In this document: piece after piece, positions 48,353 through 60,310 of the stretch
Layout of the letters: the number at the start of each line of letters is the position of its first letter
Position numbering within the stretch: position 1 is the first letter of the stretch
NCBI GenBank assembly: GCA_009792885.1
Contig: WMCF01000121.1
Coordinates: forward strand, 372,001 to 436,000
DNA from: Eremophila alpestris peregrina
Taxonomy: Eukaryota > Chordata > Aves > Passeriformes > Alaudidae
Direction: 5' to 3'
Length of the DNA stretch: 64,000 bases
Notes under the pieces: generated by a model
Seen by the model: only the letters and a program-made list of their open reading frames with translations
The model's database searches: none
What the model was told of the DNA's origin: nothing
Position numbers and translations under genes: made by a program

Positions 48353-51300
48353 TTTACTTTGTTTGGTCTATTTGTCTTGATAAGCCAAGGACACTGGGTA
48401 CTGATTACTGTGCAGTTTTACTTCAGAGTAATGGGTAACTGATAATCAGTATCTCGTTTATTGCCCATGATGGCATCCAGTAATTCATCATACAGATATT
48501 GGCTACAAATGTCTCTTTAATGCTTTCTACTTTGTTTTGAAACAAGTGGACTTAAAACCATATTTTGTGTTTCAGTGACACTGTTTGCACCAATATAACT
48601 GTAACTATATAGTTATTTGGCACACACTTGATTTTCAAAGGTTTGTGAGTTAGTAATTAACAAAACATTTAAGGAAATTTAGTATTCATATCTTAAATGT
48701 AGTAGTAATAGAATATTTTTCCAAGAAAAGAGACAGCATGTTCATTAAAGATCTTGAAACCTGCTAAATCATTATTACAGTTTTGTATGTTAAGATGCAA
48801 GACTGTGCCATATTACAGAAAAAAGTTAAACATGCTTAACTTGCATTTCAAGAAGTAAAATCAACATGCAGTTACAAAACAAGCATCTGGAATTAATTCT
48901 TTTTTTCCCTGACTTGCTCTATGGTTTTCTTGCTGCATCAGGGTCTGATCCTCAGCAGCTGTAAACTGTCTTTGACTTCAAGAGATCTCTGAAAGCTTTC
49001 AGTAGTGAGGATATGCTGCTGCTCTGTTTCTACAGATTTGCTGTGTCTTTCCTGATGTGTTCCACAGTCTCACAGAGAATGGAGAGGAAATGCTAAGCAT
49101 TCCAGCTCACATCAAACTAGCACTACTGACAGTATTCTTTTTTCAGAAATGCTTTCTCATTAAATAACCATTATGTATAGCTCCTAGCAATTCAAACCAT
49201 TTTTTTTACTATCACTGAGAAATTATCTGAAATGTTTTATAATTCATACATTGAGTAAACAGCACTAGTTTACTAGTGACTCCTCAGGATGAGTCAGCTG
49301 TAAACAGAAGCTGAAACGTTCTACTGGCAATTTTACGTGTAGAATTAGAGGACATCATCTTGTTCTAAAAAAAAAAAAATAGTGGTTTCTTATGCCTTAA
49401 TTCCAGGTTTCTTTTTTTTTTCCCCATGTTTTTGCGAATAACCTTGTTTTTACCACTCTGCTGTGTCCAGATGCTGAAAAACAATTTCATATTTACTGAC
49501 TCATGAAAATTTCTATTAACTTCTGTGTAATCTAGATCTGATCATAAAACTGGCTTATCAAACAAATGAAGATGACTTTTGGGGTATCTATTTGATCCTT
49601 AGTGGCTATTTGCTGACTCACAGAGCCAGAATACCAGATAACTTCTGTCAGGCCCTGCACAGGAGAGGTCCAGGTCAAGAATAGCAGGGGTGTTATAGAT
49701 CAGGACTGAAATGCATTCACAGATCTCTGCAGGGAAGTTTGTGTAGCATCTGCTGGTATCATGTCTGGCATCTTTAACCACGGCTATCAATTCCTTACTT
49801 GAAAACATACAGTAGAAATTCACTCCAAGCCTCAGAAAATCTCTGTCAATTCACCAAAGAAAAGAGAAATGTAAATACAACAGCCAGGCTGAAGACCTAG
49901 GTTTCACATTCAGAAGCAGAGAGGCTAATGAAAATGAGGTAAAGAAAATAATCCATATATTGAACATGCTGTCTGTAGGTTTTGCAGTTGCAGTTTTTCC
50001 TCCCAGTAGTGGGTGGGGTTTAATTCAAAAAGTGAAACCAGTAGTGCAGGTGTAAAAAATGTAGATATGTTTTGCATCTTCATTGATCTTTGCAGAAATA
50101 TGACTTGCAAATAAATTTTTAGACGGTTTGCCTAATATGTTGTATGCATCTTGGATATTTTGTATGTATCTTGGGCTCTTTTTTTTTTTTTTTTTTTNTT
50201 TTTTTTTTTTTTTTTTTTTTTGAAATATAGTCCTATGCTGGTTTTGCATGAAGTGACATGTAGTGAGGAGGGAAGAAGTCACCCATGAAAATTATTTTTC
50301 TAAGAGAAGCTGCTAGCAGTTTCCTCTGTGCCTTACAAAACCAATCAGTGGCTAGATCAATTAGTACAAAAACAACACAAGCCCTTATTTTAAAATTCAT
50401 TGAAAGATTAATTACTTGAGAGGATTACACAATACTGTGAAAAGGAGTAAGATCTTTAGAAAAGAGATTGAAGTCATAGATAAGGAGAGCTACAGTTAGA
50501 GTGTAATATACATCTTAAATTGCTAAAACTACCTTGGAAAAGAAAGATGTGAAGATAAAAGTGTCTCTGTCTTTCTTCCACCTCTCCTTGTAAACTGCAC
50601 CAGGAGCACTGTGAGCTCTATTTTCTTTCTCTGAACAGTGGCCAATATCTGGAATATGAAAGAAAAATTGAAGATTGCAGTGGTGTAATAAGACAAGTCA
50701 TTTTACACAACCTTCATGTTTTTAAGTTATGTGGTTTTGTATCTTCATGCCAGTCAGTCATTCAAAACTGAAGTTCACTTCTGCTGTCTTCTTTATGGAG
50801 GTTTTGATTTCTTACATTTATATAAATGGGGACATAAATTTATCTTCCATCTTAGTTAAAGACAATAGTGCATTTTAGAGGATTTTTTTTTCTTTCTTTT
50901 ACACAAACTGAATACTGAGGTAATACACATGCAAGGAAGGGCAGAATTGAGAACTTGGAGTAGAACATGCCTAGACAGAATTATTCTGAAAGAGTACACC
51001 ACAATGTAAATAAACTTCTTCATTCACACATGTAAATTAGTACAATAACTAAGAAATTTTGAAATGCTAGTATCATGTGATAAAAGGTAAATACAGCTAA
51101 TAGTTGGTGTAAAATATTCCAGTTCTGTGGAATTACAAACTGATGATAAAAGAGAATATAGTTCTTGTTAACTTGCAATTTTCCTAAACAGAAAATTATG
51201 GATATGTTTGTATTTGTTTCTTTGTTTGTTATTTTTTTAATAGATCTGTAATTTTAAAAAAATTGGAATGATCAGTTCTTTATTTTTAGTGAAGGAGAGG

Positions 51301-51765
51301 CTTCATACTAATTCCAGGCCTCTGAGAAAACAAATTCCACTTTCAGGTGCCTCTTCAGAGCACTACTTTATGGTAGCATGTATGAAAGTAACAATTATGA
51401 ATGTTGGGCCTGTGAGAGGTTTGTGTATTTATGAAAACCATTTATAAAGGACCTTGCTACGTCCTCAATATAACAAATCTTTTGCTCAAAAAAAAATTAG
51501 ATATTGTGAATAATTGCAGCCCGGGTAGAAGAGGAAAATGGACTTGTGGCTTTGAAGACAATGGTCGAAGAACTGAGGAAATATTTCGAAGTGTGAAATT
51601 GTGTGGATGTTGAGAATGCTTTGAACTGGATACCTGAAATTTACAGACAGGAAAATGTAGATCCATCCGTGATTTTGCAATTCCCTGTGTTTTTCCTTAT
51701 GTTATTGTGAATGATTCGGGGACATTTCCAGTTGTTTTGTGTTTAAAAAAGCAGAAGAGAAAATA
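48353..51765. other. Intergenic, nothing recognised
   Basis: AT-rich with short frames only; includes the poly(T) run with an undetermined base at 50198. Confidence 0.4.
50179..50221 (+). repeat. Poly(T) run with an undetermined base
   Basis: A run of 43 positions, all T except an N at 50198. The run length is uncertain in the assembly. Confidence 0.95.
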
Positions 51766-52071
51766 TGTTGCACTACTACGCGAAAGAACGGCACAACATA
51801 GAGCAATCGCGAGGGAAAAAGAAGAGAGAGGTTTATTTGAAAATCAAGGCTATTTATACAAAAAAGGAAACAGGCTAAGATTGGTGGAAAAAGGTTCCAC
51901 CTCTACACACATATTGGCTGATAAAAATGCTTGTCAAGAGAATCCATCCCACTAGAAAGAACGTAAACATCAAAGTGAGTAAGAAAACAACACCTGTTAT
52001 TTACATGAAAAACCATGAGAAACTGACTCTAAAATACAACTTATCAGAAGGCTTAAAAACTCAGGGTGACA
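51766..52071 (-). mobile_element. Solo LTR, 306 bp, with 6-bp target-site duplication
   Basis: On the plus strand the element begins TGTTGCACTACTACG and ends AGGGTGACA (TG...CA ends). It is flanked by AAAATA on both sides (51760-51765 and 52072-52077). Sense is the minus strand: TATA box TATAAATA at 51858-51851 and AATAAA at 51837-51832, only about 14 bases later. This compact order resembles LTRs whose poly(A) signal sits just upstream of the cap site, as in avian alpharetroviruses. A 6-bp duplication is typical of alpha/beta-like (ERVK) insertions. No internal sequence remains. Confidence 0.85.
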
Positions 52072-55000
52072 AAAATACAGTAGTGGATGATTGCAGTTAC
52101 TGCAAAAACATAAGTTACTGAGCTTTTTGACACATGCTTACTAAGTATGTTAGGAGTAGAATAATCAGCCTAGCTTTCACACTTAACTTGAAACTGGAAA
52201 TTTTTTCCCAGGATCTATTTTTTCCCCTGATGATTTCTAAATGTTTGCCTTGTTTTCTACACCATTTGTCTGAAAACAAATAGCAAAGTATGGTAGTATA
52301 TAATGCAAGACGCATGCCAAAACTTAGTAAAGTCCCAGATGACACTTTGGGTTCCCATCTTTATGAGTGTAAATTAAAATGTTTGTGCAGTTCAAAACAA
52401 AAAGCAGTCAGAACGAACTGTACATAAGAACAAGAAAAAAGAGAAAATACAGACTTTGTGATTGTGGTAGAGGTTAAGTGAGAGAATGATCTGAGGATGA
52501 TGGTAGAGTTCCATGAAATACCACTAAAAATTTCAGGCCGCTTTGACAGCTATATAAAACATAACATGGGAAGTCTGTAAGTAACTCTAAATGTGAGGAA
52601 GTATAAAAAAAGGATAAGAGTAAGTATGACACTAGGAGTGACATTCTTACATTACACTTCAGCCTCAGGACTGAAAAACTCCAACCCAAACCCTTTAAAT
52701 AACAGACTGGGGGTTTTCTGCCTTGCTTACTGTAGACATGATTCCTTATTTTTGAGTTTTCTTTCATTTGGAAAGCATTGTACTAATGGTCACTGGAAAA
52801 CCCAAACAACAACCTTGAACTGATAGGATACCACTTGGTCAACTGGGTAATAAGGATTTAGATCCTATTTTGAAAATACGTATTTACTCTGAACAGTATA
52901 ATGGCTTGAGGGGGAAAAGCCTCATTATGTTCCATCGACTATAAATTCATATTAGGCACTTTTTAAAGTGCATGAAATGGCTCTTTTTGACTAACAAAAA
53001 GTCTCAAATCTAATGAGTACATGCAAAAGGAAATATTGTAATGCATTCAAGCGGTAGTAAAACATTGTTTTCTGCCACCTAGAATAAATCCCCTAATATT
53101 TTAAGGTACCATTGATTTATTCACAGTCACTGATCTCAAAAGTCCAGCTTTATTGTACTGTTTTAGAGCTATATCACTCTTCACTTTGAACTTTTTGGTA
53201 CTGTGACCTTTTTGAACTCAGTGTTGCTGTATGAATCTATGAAGTTAATTAACATAGAGGTACTATGATTTTCAGTATCTTTTGTTGTTTCTTTAGATAA
53301 ATTAATTGTAGATAGAAACAGAGTTAGTCTGAATTTGGGTGCCATTCTTGGGAATAGGGCTGAAATTCTTTCCTCTGAAAAACAGGTTTTTCCAACTTTG
53401 TTGACCTTAGTGGTGTATAAATCAGTGTCCAAACAGATTGTACTAATTTCTCTGAAGTCTTTTAAGGAGTTAAGAAACCCACTAAAATTATTTAGGAGTA
53501 CTGACTTTTCATAATTTTAAACCTTGGAATTTTGTCCCTGAGAATGCAAATTATAAACTGACTATTGAATTAACCTAACAGATGGTTTTTAATCACTGGA
53601 GATAGGATTGACAAGGCTTCAGATTCTGAGTAATATAGGGAAAGCAAACCTTTAGTCAGCTTTCTGGTGAAACCTAAGCAGTTTATGAATTACCTATCAT
53701 GCAGTTGTTTGGAATTGCAAAGCACTGATTTTCATGACTTGGGTTTTCTTCTACTTCTAAGCAAGTAAATTTGCATTACAAGGACAAATTCTAGGCCATT
53801 ACTGTAAATTGCAAAGACAATCAATTACCTACTCCTCCCATCTGCATGTTTTACTTCTTCACTTCCAAAAAAATGAACAGAGAGGTATATTTGCATCTTC
53901 AATTTTTAAAAAAATCTATTCCTACACTGAGAGGAAAAAAGATAAATGTTAGATACATCCTTAAATCAGAATAAGACTTGCAAACTCAGAGACTCTACCA
54001 ACAGAAATCAATGTACAAAATTCATGAAGAAGAGAAATATTAGGTAAGTAATTAGATAAATGTTATCAGTAAAAATTCTGGGATCTTTGTGTGTATGAAC
54101 TGAAGAAATACGAGCCTGGAGAGGAAATCTGGAACATGAAGCCTGTGAATTTAAACATAAGATAAGATGGATGAGTGTAGGTGGAAGATATTTGTCTGTC
54201 GTGGTTGAGCCTATGCAAGTGGCTTTGAGTGTGCCATTAATTCTTCCTGATGCTGGCCCATGTTTGTCTTGATTAATACAGAATCAAAATGCTTCTTGGC
54301 ATGAATTTTGCCTGTGCCATCCAAAGCCCTCCCCTATACCATCCTTGGATATGATTTGGCAGTTAAAATGCTCTCAATTACTAGAATACATAAGGCTGAG
54401 CTGCTTTGGCATGCTCCTTCAGACACGGCTCTACAAACATCCCAGCAGGACTTCTGCCATTCCCCAGGGCCTGCCAGGTGCACCTGTGGCATCATGCTCT
54501 ACCAACACCATCCTCACGAAGGGCTGTGATGTAATCTGCAGAATTTTCACAGTAGGAAAGCAAAAAGCACAGTCATGGTATTGAGGAGGCCAGGAGATAA
54601 CCACCCTCTTTACAGTCTACAAGAAACTGAATGAGAATAGATCCTTCTTCTTCTCCCATCACTGCCTATGCCAAGACTGGCTTGTCTCCCTTTCTAAGAC
54701 TGATGATCAGACACTTCTACACACTAAGTAAGGGCAGGCTACCCATGTGTCTGCACCTTTTTGCGGGGTTGGGGTCTTCAACTGGGAGACCTTCCCAGAC
54801 CCTGCCATGGGGCATGGTTTTAGGATGTTTACTCCTCCAAAAGACCATTCCAGGCCAGGGTTTAGAAACTTAGAGAGGGTCTTATCCTTTCTTCTGCTTT
54901 TATTATTAATGTCATGTATCCTTGTGGAATAGTCTGTCTCTTTCACTTAGAGTAAAAATAGTGTTCTTTACTCTCAAGCAGCTCTATTTTGGGATCTGAT

Positions 55001-55455
55001 CAGTGGAGACACTATCTGAGTTTCTGGAACAGCCAACGTTATGGATTGTGATTTATGGGAGGGGGAGCATCTTAACAGAGCCTAAAAGTCTCCCTTGGCA
55101 ACTTTTGCATTGCTGACAGAATCAGGTAAGAGAATTTCTTTTAGAAAACATCCACAGGAGGGCCCCATCTCCTGGCTGGGTATGAAGGGTCTTTCCTATT
55201 AAAAAGGATAGCAAAGAAGGCTTGAGAATACAAGGCATCTAATAGAAAATCAGGAGCAACAAGGCCATGGCAAAGTTACATTTATGATGTATAGCAGCAG
55301 GATTTGATAGGGCACACCAAACAGAGGTGACAAACCTTGATAAGGTATGGGATGGGGCATGGTATTATTTGCACATAGGGTATACTGATGTGTGGCTTTT
55401 ATGAAAAGCTGAGGGGAGTTTGACACCTATAGTGCTGAAAAGATATGTGTATGAG
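52072..55455. other. Intergenic, nothing recognised
   Basis: Short frames only. The GC-richer part at 54300-55300 may hold an unrecognised repeat, but no landmark supports one. Confidence 0.35.
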
Positions 55456-55920
55456 TGTCCTAGTTTAAGCCAAGGATAGGATTCATTTTTCATTGCAGAT
55501 GAGAGGGGCTGGAGCTTGGAGCTGTGTGCGTCTAAGTTGTTTTTCTTTTACCATGCACGTCATCTATTAGGTGTGGAAATAGGAAGTCGAAGAAGAATCT
55601 CTCTTCTGAGAAGAAGGGGGCAGGTGGAAGGGAAAGGTGCTCACAGTGGGCATTTTGTTTCTTTTCCAGGGGAGCAAGTCGTGGATAGAGTGGTGCTGAG
55701 GTGCCAGCTGTGGTCCTGTCACATCGGTTCAGACTCAGTGGGCATTTTGCATGTGATCATCCTCATTTATATATTGTTGTTAGTAGTATTGTTGATGCTA
55801 CTGTTTGTTTTCAGTAAATTGTTAACCCATAAAATATGCCCTTTGTCTGTGTCACTGGGGTGGGGGAAGGGAAGGGGAGTGCCTGCATGGGGCTTAATTT
55901 CCAGCTTGGTTTAAACCACA
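55456..55920 (+). mobile_element. Solo ERV LTR, about 465 bp
   Basis: Begins TGTCCTAGTTTAAGCC and ends CAGCTTGGTTTAAACCACA, an imperfect inverted terminal pair typical of a common bird LTR. The 3' part has GGAAGGGGAGTGCCTGCATG and GGGCTTAATTTCCAGC, matching the family's U5. No clear target duplication was seen. It lies about 86 bases upstream of a second LTR. Confidence 0.75.
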
Positions 55921-56005
55921 AAACTGAGTAAAAGACTGAGTTGTGTTTATCACAGGTCTATTTCCAACTGGATTTGTTGTTTTGAGAGAGACAGTTCAGT
56001 AGCGT

Positions 56006-57561
56006 TGTCATGGTTTAGCATTGCTTCAAGTTAAGGAGGAAAGACCCGCAAAGACCTGTGATTGACATCTTGCTCAGCCAGTGAAAAAGTAAAGCTCGGC
56101 TTTGTGAGTGCCCATATCAAGCTGCAAATGCTGGGAACTTTTGCTCTTTTCGCTGCTCGCCCCTGGAAAGGTAAGAAGCAGCCCCGGCTCCCTCTGGCCT
56201 GAGGGGAACTGGGGGCCTGCTGGGCCCTGCCTAGCTCAAAACATCTGCCAAGCTCAGTGACTCTTGGGCAGGGAGGGGGGAGTAATATATACTCCAGCTC
56301 GCTCAGACTAACTTCCAGCCACTGTTGGTGGAGAGAGAGAAACTGCAGCCAATTCAGCTCGCTCAGACTAACTTCCAGCCACTGTTGGTGGAGAGAGAGA
56401 AACTGCAGCCAATTCCCACCCCCACCCCCACCTCCCACCCCACCTTCCACCTAGAGTGGCTCCGAGCCCAGGTTGAGCTGCCCCAATTGAGACCGAGGGG
56501 TGGAGGGGGGTGAAAGTTGCATCTACTAATGGAGCTATAGTGACCCCGGCTGCCATTCCTGCTCCTTCCCTCCCCTCTGCCATGTGGCCTCAGAGTCTTT
56601 TGAGGGCTGCCACTGATGCCTGGCCAAGAGCACGTGACCATCTGCAGACTCAAGCTAAAGTTAACTCTTTCTCTGCCAAGGTGAAGCTCGCAGAACATTG
56701 ATCCCCTCTAGGGTGAAGAGAAAGTCATGGTAGAGACATTTCTATTTAGGCTGCATGAAGATACTGAGGTCTGTGAAAGAGATGTTGGGTCTTAAGAGAT
56801 GAGGAGATGAGAAGATGCTTAGGCTGAAAATCTTTTGTGAATTGTGGTAACAGACTATAATATGCTAGAATATATATCTTTAAACCATGGAGAATATGAA
56901 CTGGGGAAATGACTGTTCAGATTGGTGGTTTTTGAGCACAGGTATTTGTAATGGAATAAGTGAAGCAGAGACTTTGTGTTCCTTTGAGATATTTGAGCAA
57001 GATGCTTGATGTGGTAAAGTCCTCTGCGCCAGTGCTTTGAGCAGAAGTGAGGGATATTTCTGCCCTTAAGTGGGATGAAGAACATCCTTTGCACCTGAAC
57101 TGTTAATTTTTTAAAATAACACCCCAGAATGCATAAGGTCCATAACCCAAGTGCAGCTGATGGGAAAAGCTGCATTTATGGGAGAGCCACAGAGACAGAA
57201 TGTTTTTTTCTGGGTATCTTCTTGTCTTCTGTGGGAGCTAAGAGCCACAAGTAGACTGTTTCTTTCCTTGTGGAGAGTTACCATAACCAGAAGAGACTTC
57301 TCTCTCTAAAGAGACTGATGAAAGATTATTTTATAAGGGGTACAGACCTTTGGTTCTGAGTTCTTGCCTTTATACAATATCTGTGAGAAAGAAAAGAAGT
57401 GGTGAGGGAGGGGGAAGTGTTTTGAAGGTTTCATTTTGTTTCTTTCTGGTTTTTTCTCTTTCCTTTTAGTGTGTGTAAATAAAACTATCTTTATATCTTT
57501 TAATTTTGAGCCTGCTTTGCTTTTTCTCTTAAACCTATCTCACAGCAGAAAAACCACCACA
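56006..57561 (+). mobile_element. Long ERV LTR, about 1.56 kb, with adjacent primer-binding-like site
   Basis: Starts TGTCATGGTTTAGCATTGC and ends AAAAACCACCACA, so the ends are inverted (TGTCATGGTTT against TGTGGTGGTTT). A TTTTATAAG TATA-like site lies near 57329. AATAAA at 57478-57483 is about 80 bases before the 3' end. Directly downstream is TTGGTGCGCTGGCCAGGAA, which looks like a tRNA primer-binding site and suggests a 5' LTR rather than a solo LTR. It contains a perfect 60-bp tandem duplication. No gag, pol or env frame follows within the window. The whole span could also be a composite. Confidence 0.6.
56295..56414 (+). repeat. Perfect 60-bp tandem duplication inside the LTR
   Basis: Two identical head-to-tail 60-bp units, each starting CAGCTCGCTCAGACTAAC and ending GCAGCCAATT, followed by a run of CCCCAC units. 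Confidence 0.95.
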
Positions 57562-57566
57562 TTAAT

Positions 57567-57584
57567 TGGTGCGCTGGCCAGGAA
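57567..57584 (+). other. Possible retroviral primer-binding site
   Basis: TGGTGCGCTGGCCAGGAA starts with the TGG expected to pair with a tRNA 3' CCA, five bases after the LTR end (two to four is usual). The tRNA species is not assigned. Confidence 0.35.
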
Positions 57585-58607
57585 AGCAAAATTAGTGAAC
57601 ATGAAACCACTACAAGTGTAGATATGGGCTGTTCCATGTTAGTAAGTCTTTATGACCAGCAACCATTCTTTCTATGTGTAATGAATGGCTGTAGGGCCTG
57701 GGCTCTTTGCTCTTTTTCTGTCTTAGAAGTCAAGCTCACTGCTGGACTGCATTGTAAAGGTCTCTGTGCTGTTGTTTATGTTTCTGATAGAAGAATTCAC
57801 CCTTTTTAACTTTGCGGAGTGCAGCAGACTGTGATGACCACTGTGGCCTTGGTGTCTGTCCCTTGTGCCTACCACTTGAAGTTCTTTTGTGGTTCTTCCT
57901 TGGTTATGTTGGTTGTATTTCCTCTATCATGTAGGGGGTCATAGATGTCAGGGCAATAGGAAGCGAAGCCCAGTGTTTGTTACTAATGCAGCATAGATAA
58001 GTGTGCTGCTGGGAGGTCAGAGACAGACTGGGGACTTTATTTGACATAGTTCCTTTAAAGAGTTTATTGGGAGGGGTTACAGGGGTATGTTTGAGCCAGG
58101 CAAATCAGAAGAAGATTGTGTGCTGAAGGGAGAGTGATGGTGAGATGCAGAATCATAGCTTATTGCTGGACTTCAGAAAACTGATGAAAGGAATTATGAA
58201 TCCAATCCAAAAGAGCTCTGAGGCAAAGTAAAAAAAGGACTTCCATCTAGTGTACTTGTTTGTTGTCTATTGAGTAGATTTGGATCATAAAACAATCAAA
58301 TTGCCTGCAGGATTTTTTGATTCTCAGTAACATAGAACAAATTGCCAACCTTTTTTTTTTTTTTTCTATTTAAGAAGTACACACACTCTTCCTTTAATTT
58401 CTTCAAAGGAAGAAATATTAAGGAAACTTTTTAGTAGATTGAGTCAATGTTGTTTTCCTTTATCTTGCTTGGTCCTAATGGTAATACAGAGAATTTAACA
58501 GCATTGTTGATCAAAGATTTAAAGTAGTAGGTCTTTACAAAAATGTCAGTGAATATCATAAATGGAAATGAAATTGCATTCATTTCATAATAGTGATGAC
58601 ATTAAAG
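57585..58607. other. Possible ERV leader remnant or intergenic DNA
   Basis: Follows the LTR and primer-binding-like site but holds no long frame. Its content cannot be assigned. Confidence 0.3.
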
Positions 58608-58970
58608 ATAATAAGTAACTTTGCTAGTGATACTATGTTGAGAGGAGCTATTGACACTTTGAAGGGCAGAGAGGCTCTGCAGAGACACCTTAACAAATCA
58701 GCGGGCTGGGCAATCACTAAGTGCATGAAGTTTAACATGGGAAAGTTCCCCATTCTGCAGCTGGATGGAGCAACCCTGGATGTATGGACAGACTGAGGAA
58801 TGAGATGCTGCCAAGCAGTGCCACAGCAAGGGACCTGGGGGTCCTGGTCCCTGGCAAGTTGGATCTGAGTCAGCAGTGCCCTGGCAGCCAGGAGGGTCAG
58901 TCCTGTCCTGGGGTGTATCAGGCCCAGCATCACCAGCTGTACAAAGGAGGGAATTGCCCTGCTATCATTA
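58608..58970 (+). mobile_element. CR1 LINE fragment (end of ORF2)
   Basis: Plus-strand remnant of the CR1 reverse transcriptase C-terminal region, frameshifted. GGCAGAGAGGCTCTGCAGAG, GCATGAAGTTTAACATGGGA and GGACCTGGGGGTCCTGGTC correspond to the family's GRDAIQRDL, LMKFN and KDLGVLVD segments. The copy is dead. Confidence 0.85.
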
Positions 58971-59394
58971 AATATGAAGTGTGAAATTAATTATTAACAT
59001 TTAAATTTTAACTATATGCTGTAAAGCAGACAGAGGTTTACATTTCTCAGTGAATTTAATTTTGTTTGCAGTAGCTAATACTTTTGAGCAAACAATGTCT
59101 AGTAAAACTTTGCACGTGTATATTTGTATATGCTTAATTTGGATGCCCACTGATTTAGAAAACAGTAATTTTTCCATCAACAACCCAAACTGCACAAATT
59201 CATAAACCAGTGATTTTTAAAGTTGTGATCATATTTACATAAAGCAATAGATGAATTAAGACAGATGTATTACTTGACTTCATTAATGATAAGGACATAA
59301 GTTTCATAGGTAATACAACTGAAAATGAGGATCAGTGCTTAAGCTAGCAAATAGTTGAATAATTACTTTAGAGACATGATAGTGTTTAATGTGG

Positions 59395-59596
59395 AATAGA
59401 AGTAATGAGGTCAAGGTGACTAAGGATGGTGAGGGACAGTAAGAAGTTTCCTGCAGAAGCTGTAGATGTCCCATCTCAGGAAGTGTTCCAGGCCAGGTTG
59501 GTTAGGGCTTTGAGCATCCTGCTCTAGTGGCTGGGTGATTGAAACTAGTTAATTAAAGTTCCTTTCAACCCAAAACATTCTATGATTTTATGATTA
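59395..59596 (+). mobile_element. CR1 LINE 3' end
   Basis: Plus-strand CR1 tail with GTTCCAGGCCAGGTTGGTTA, CTAGTGGCTGGGTGA and the terminal CTTTCAACCCAAAACATTCT then ATGATTTTATGATT. It could be the displaced end of the fragment at 58608. Confidence 0.8.
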
Positions 59597-60114
59597 AGTG
59601 CTGGCTGTTTTTATATATTAAAAATCAGGGAATGGGTAATAATATTCTGGCCAAATTTCTTTAAATATTAATTAGATGGTAATATTGATTTATATTTTAC
59701 CTAAGAAAATAATTCAGAATGTTTAATATATTAATATACACTTAAAAATCTAGCAAATGGGTTTATGGGGGCACCTATACATTGTTTAGTTAACATCTGT
59801 ATACATTCCAAGTAAATTTACAGTTTCTAGGGGGCTATACATTGCTACTTAGTTGTTTCCCACAAATATTCGTCCTTTTTTAGTCTTTGAAGCCCAAATT
59901 GTATTCTCAAAAAAAATTTCAGGATTATACAAACATAATTGAATCCCAAAACAGGGTTAGGAGATAAATCTGCAAACTGTTCTAAGAAATGGTGAAGAGT
60001 GTATCTACTGAATTTGCCAATATCACTAGTTTAGGATTGGCTAAACACACTGGAATATGAAGTGAAAATCAAAGTCATTCTGAAAAACTGAGCTCCTCCC
60101 TGAAGAAGTCAACA

Positions 60115-60310
60115 AGAAACCTCAACTATCAGGAAAAGATGGAACAGCTTGAAGATGTTTAGCTTAGAGGCAAGCAGAATGGTGAATATGAGCTGACAGT
60201 CTTCAAATACTGCAAAGGCTCCTGCCAAAAAATAATGTGTTCTTTTTGATGAGATTGAATAGCAGAAATTAAGACTTTAGAAGAAGACTTAAAAGTGAGA
60301 TTTTTTTCCC
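60115..60310 (+). mobile_element. Probable old CR1 fragment
   Basis: GATGTTTAGCTTAGAGG and CTGACAGTCTTCAAATACTG followed by AAAGG-type sequence recall the CR1 3' UTR block. Much more diverged than the neighbouring copies. Confidence 0.45.

Noticed and set aside
56031..56701. Frames of 62-139 codons with repeated sequence on both strands
   Set aside because: Produced by the 60-bp tandem duplication and CCCCAC run in the LTR.
58580..58984. Frames of 66-117 codons on both strands
   Set aside because: These lie in a frameshifted CR1 fragment, not a host gene.
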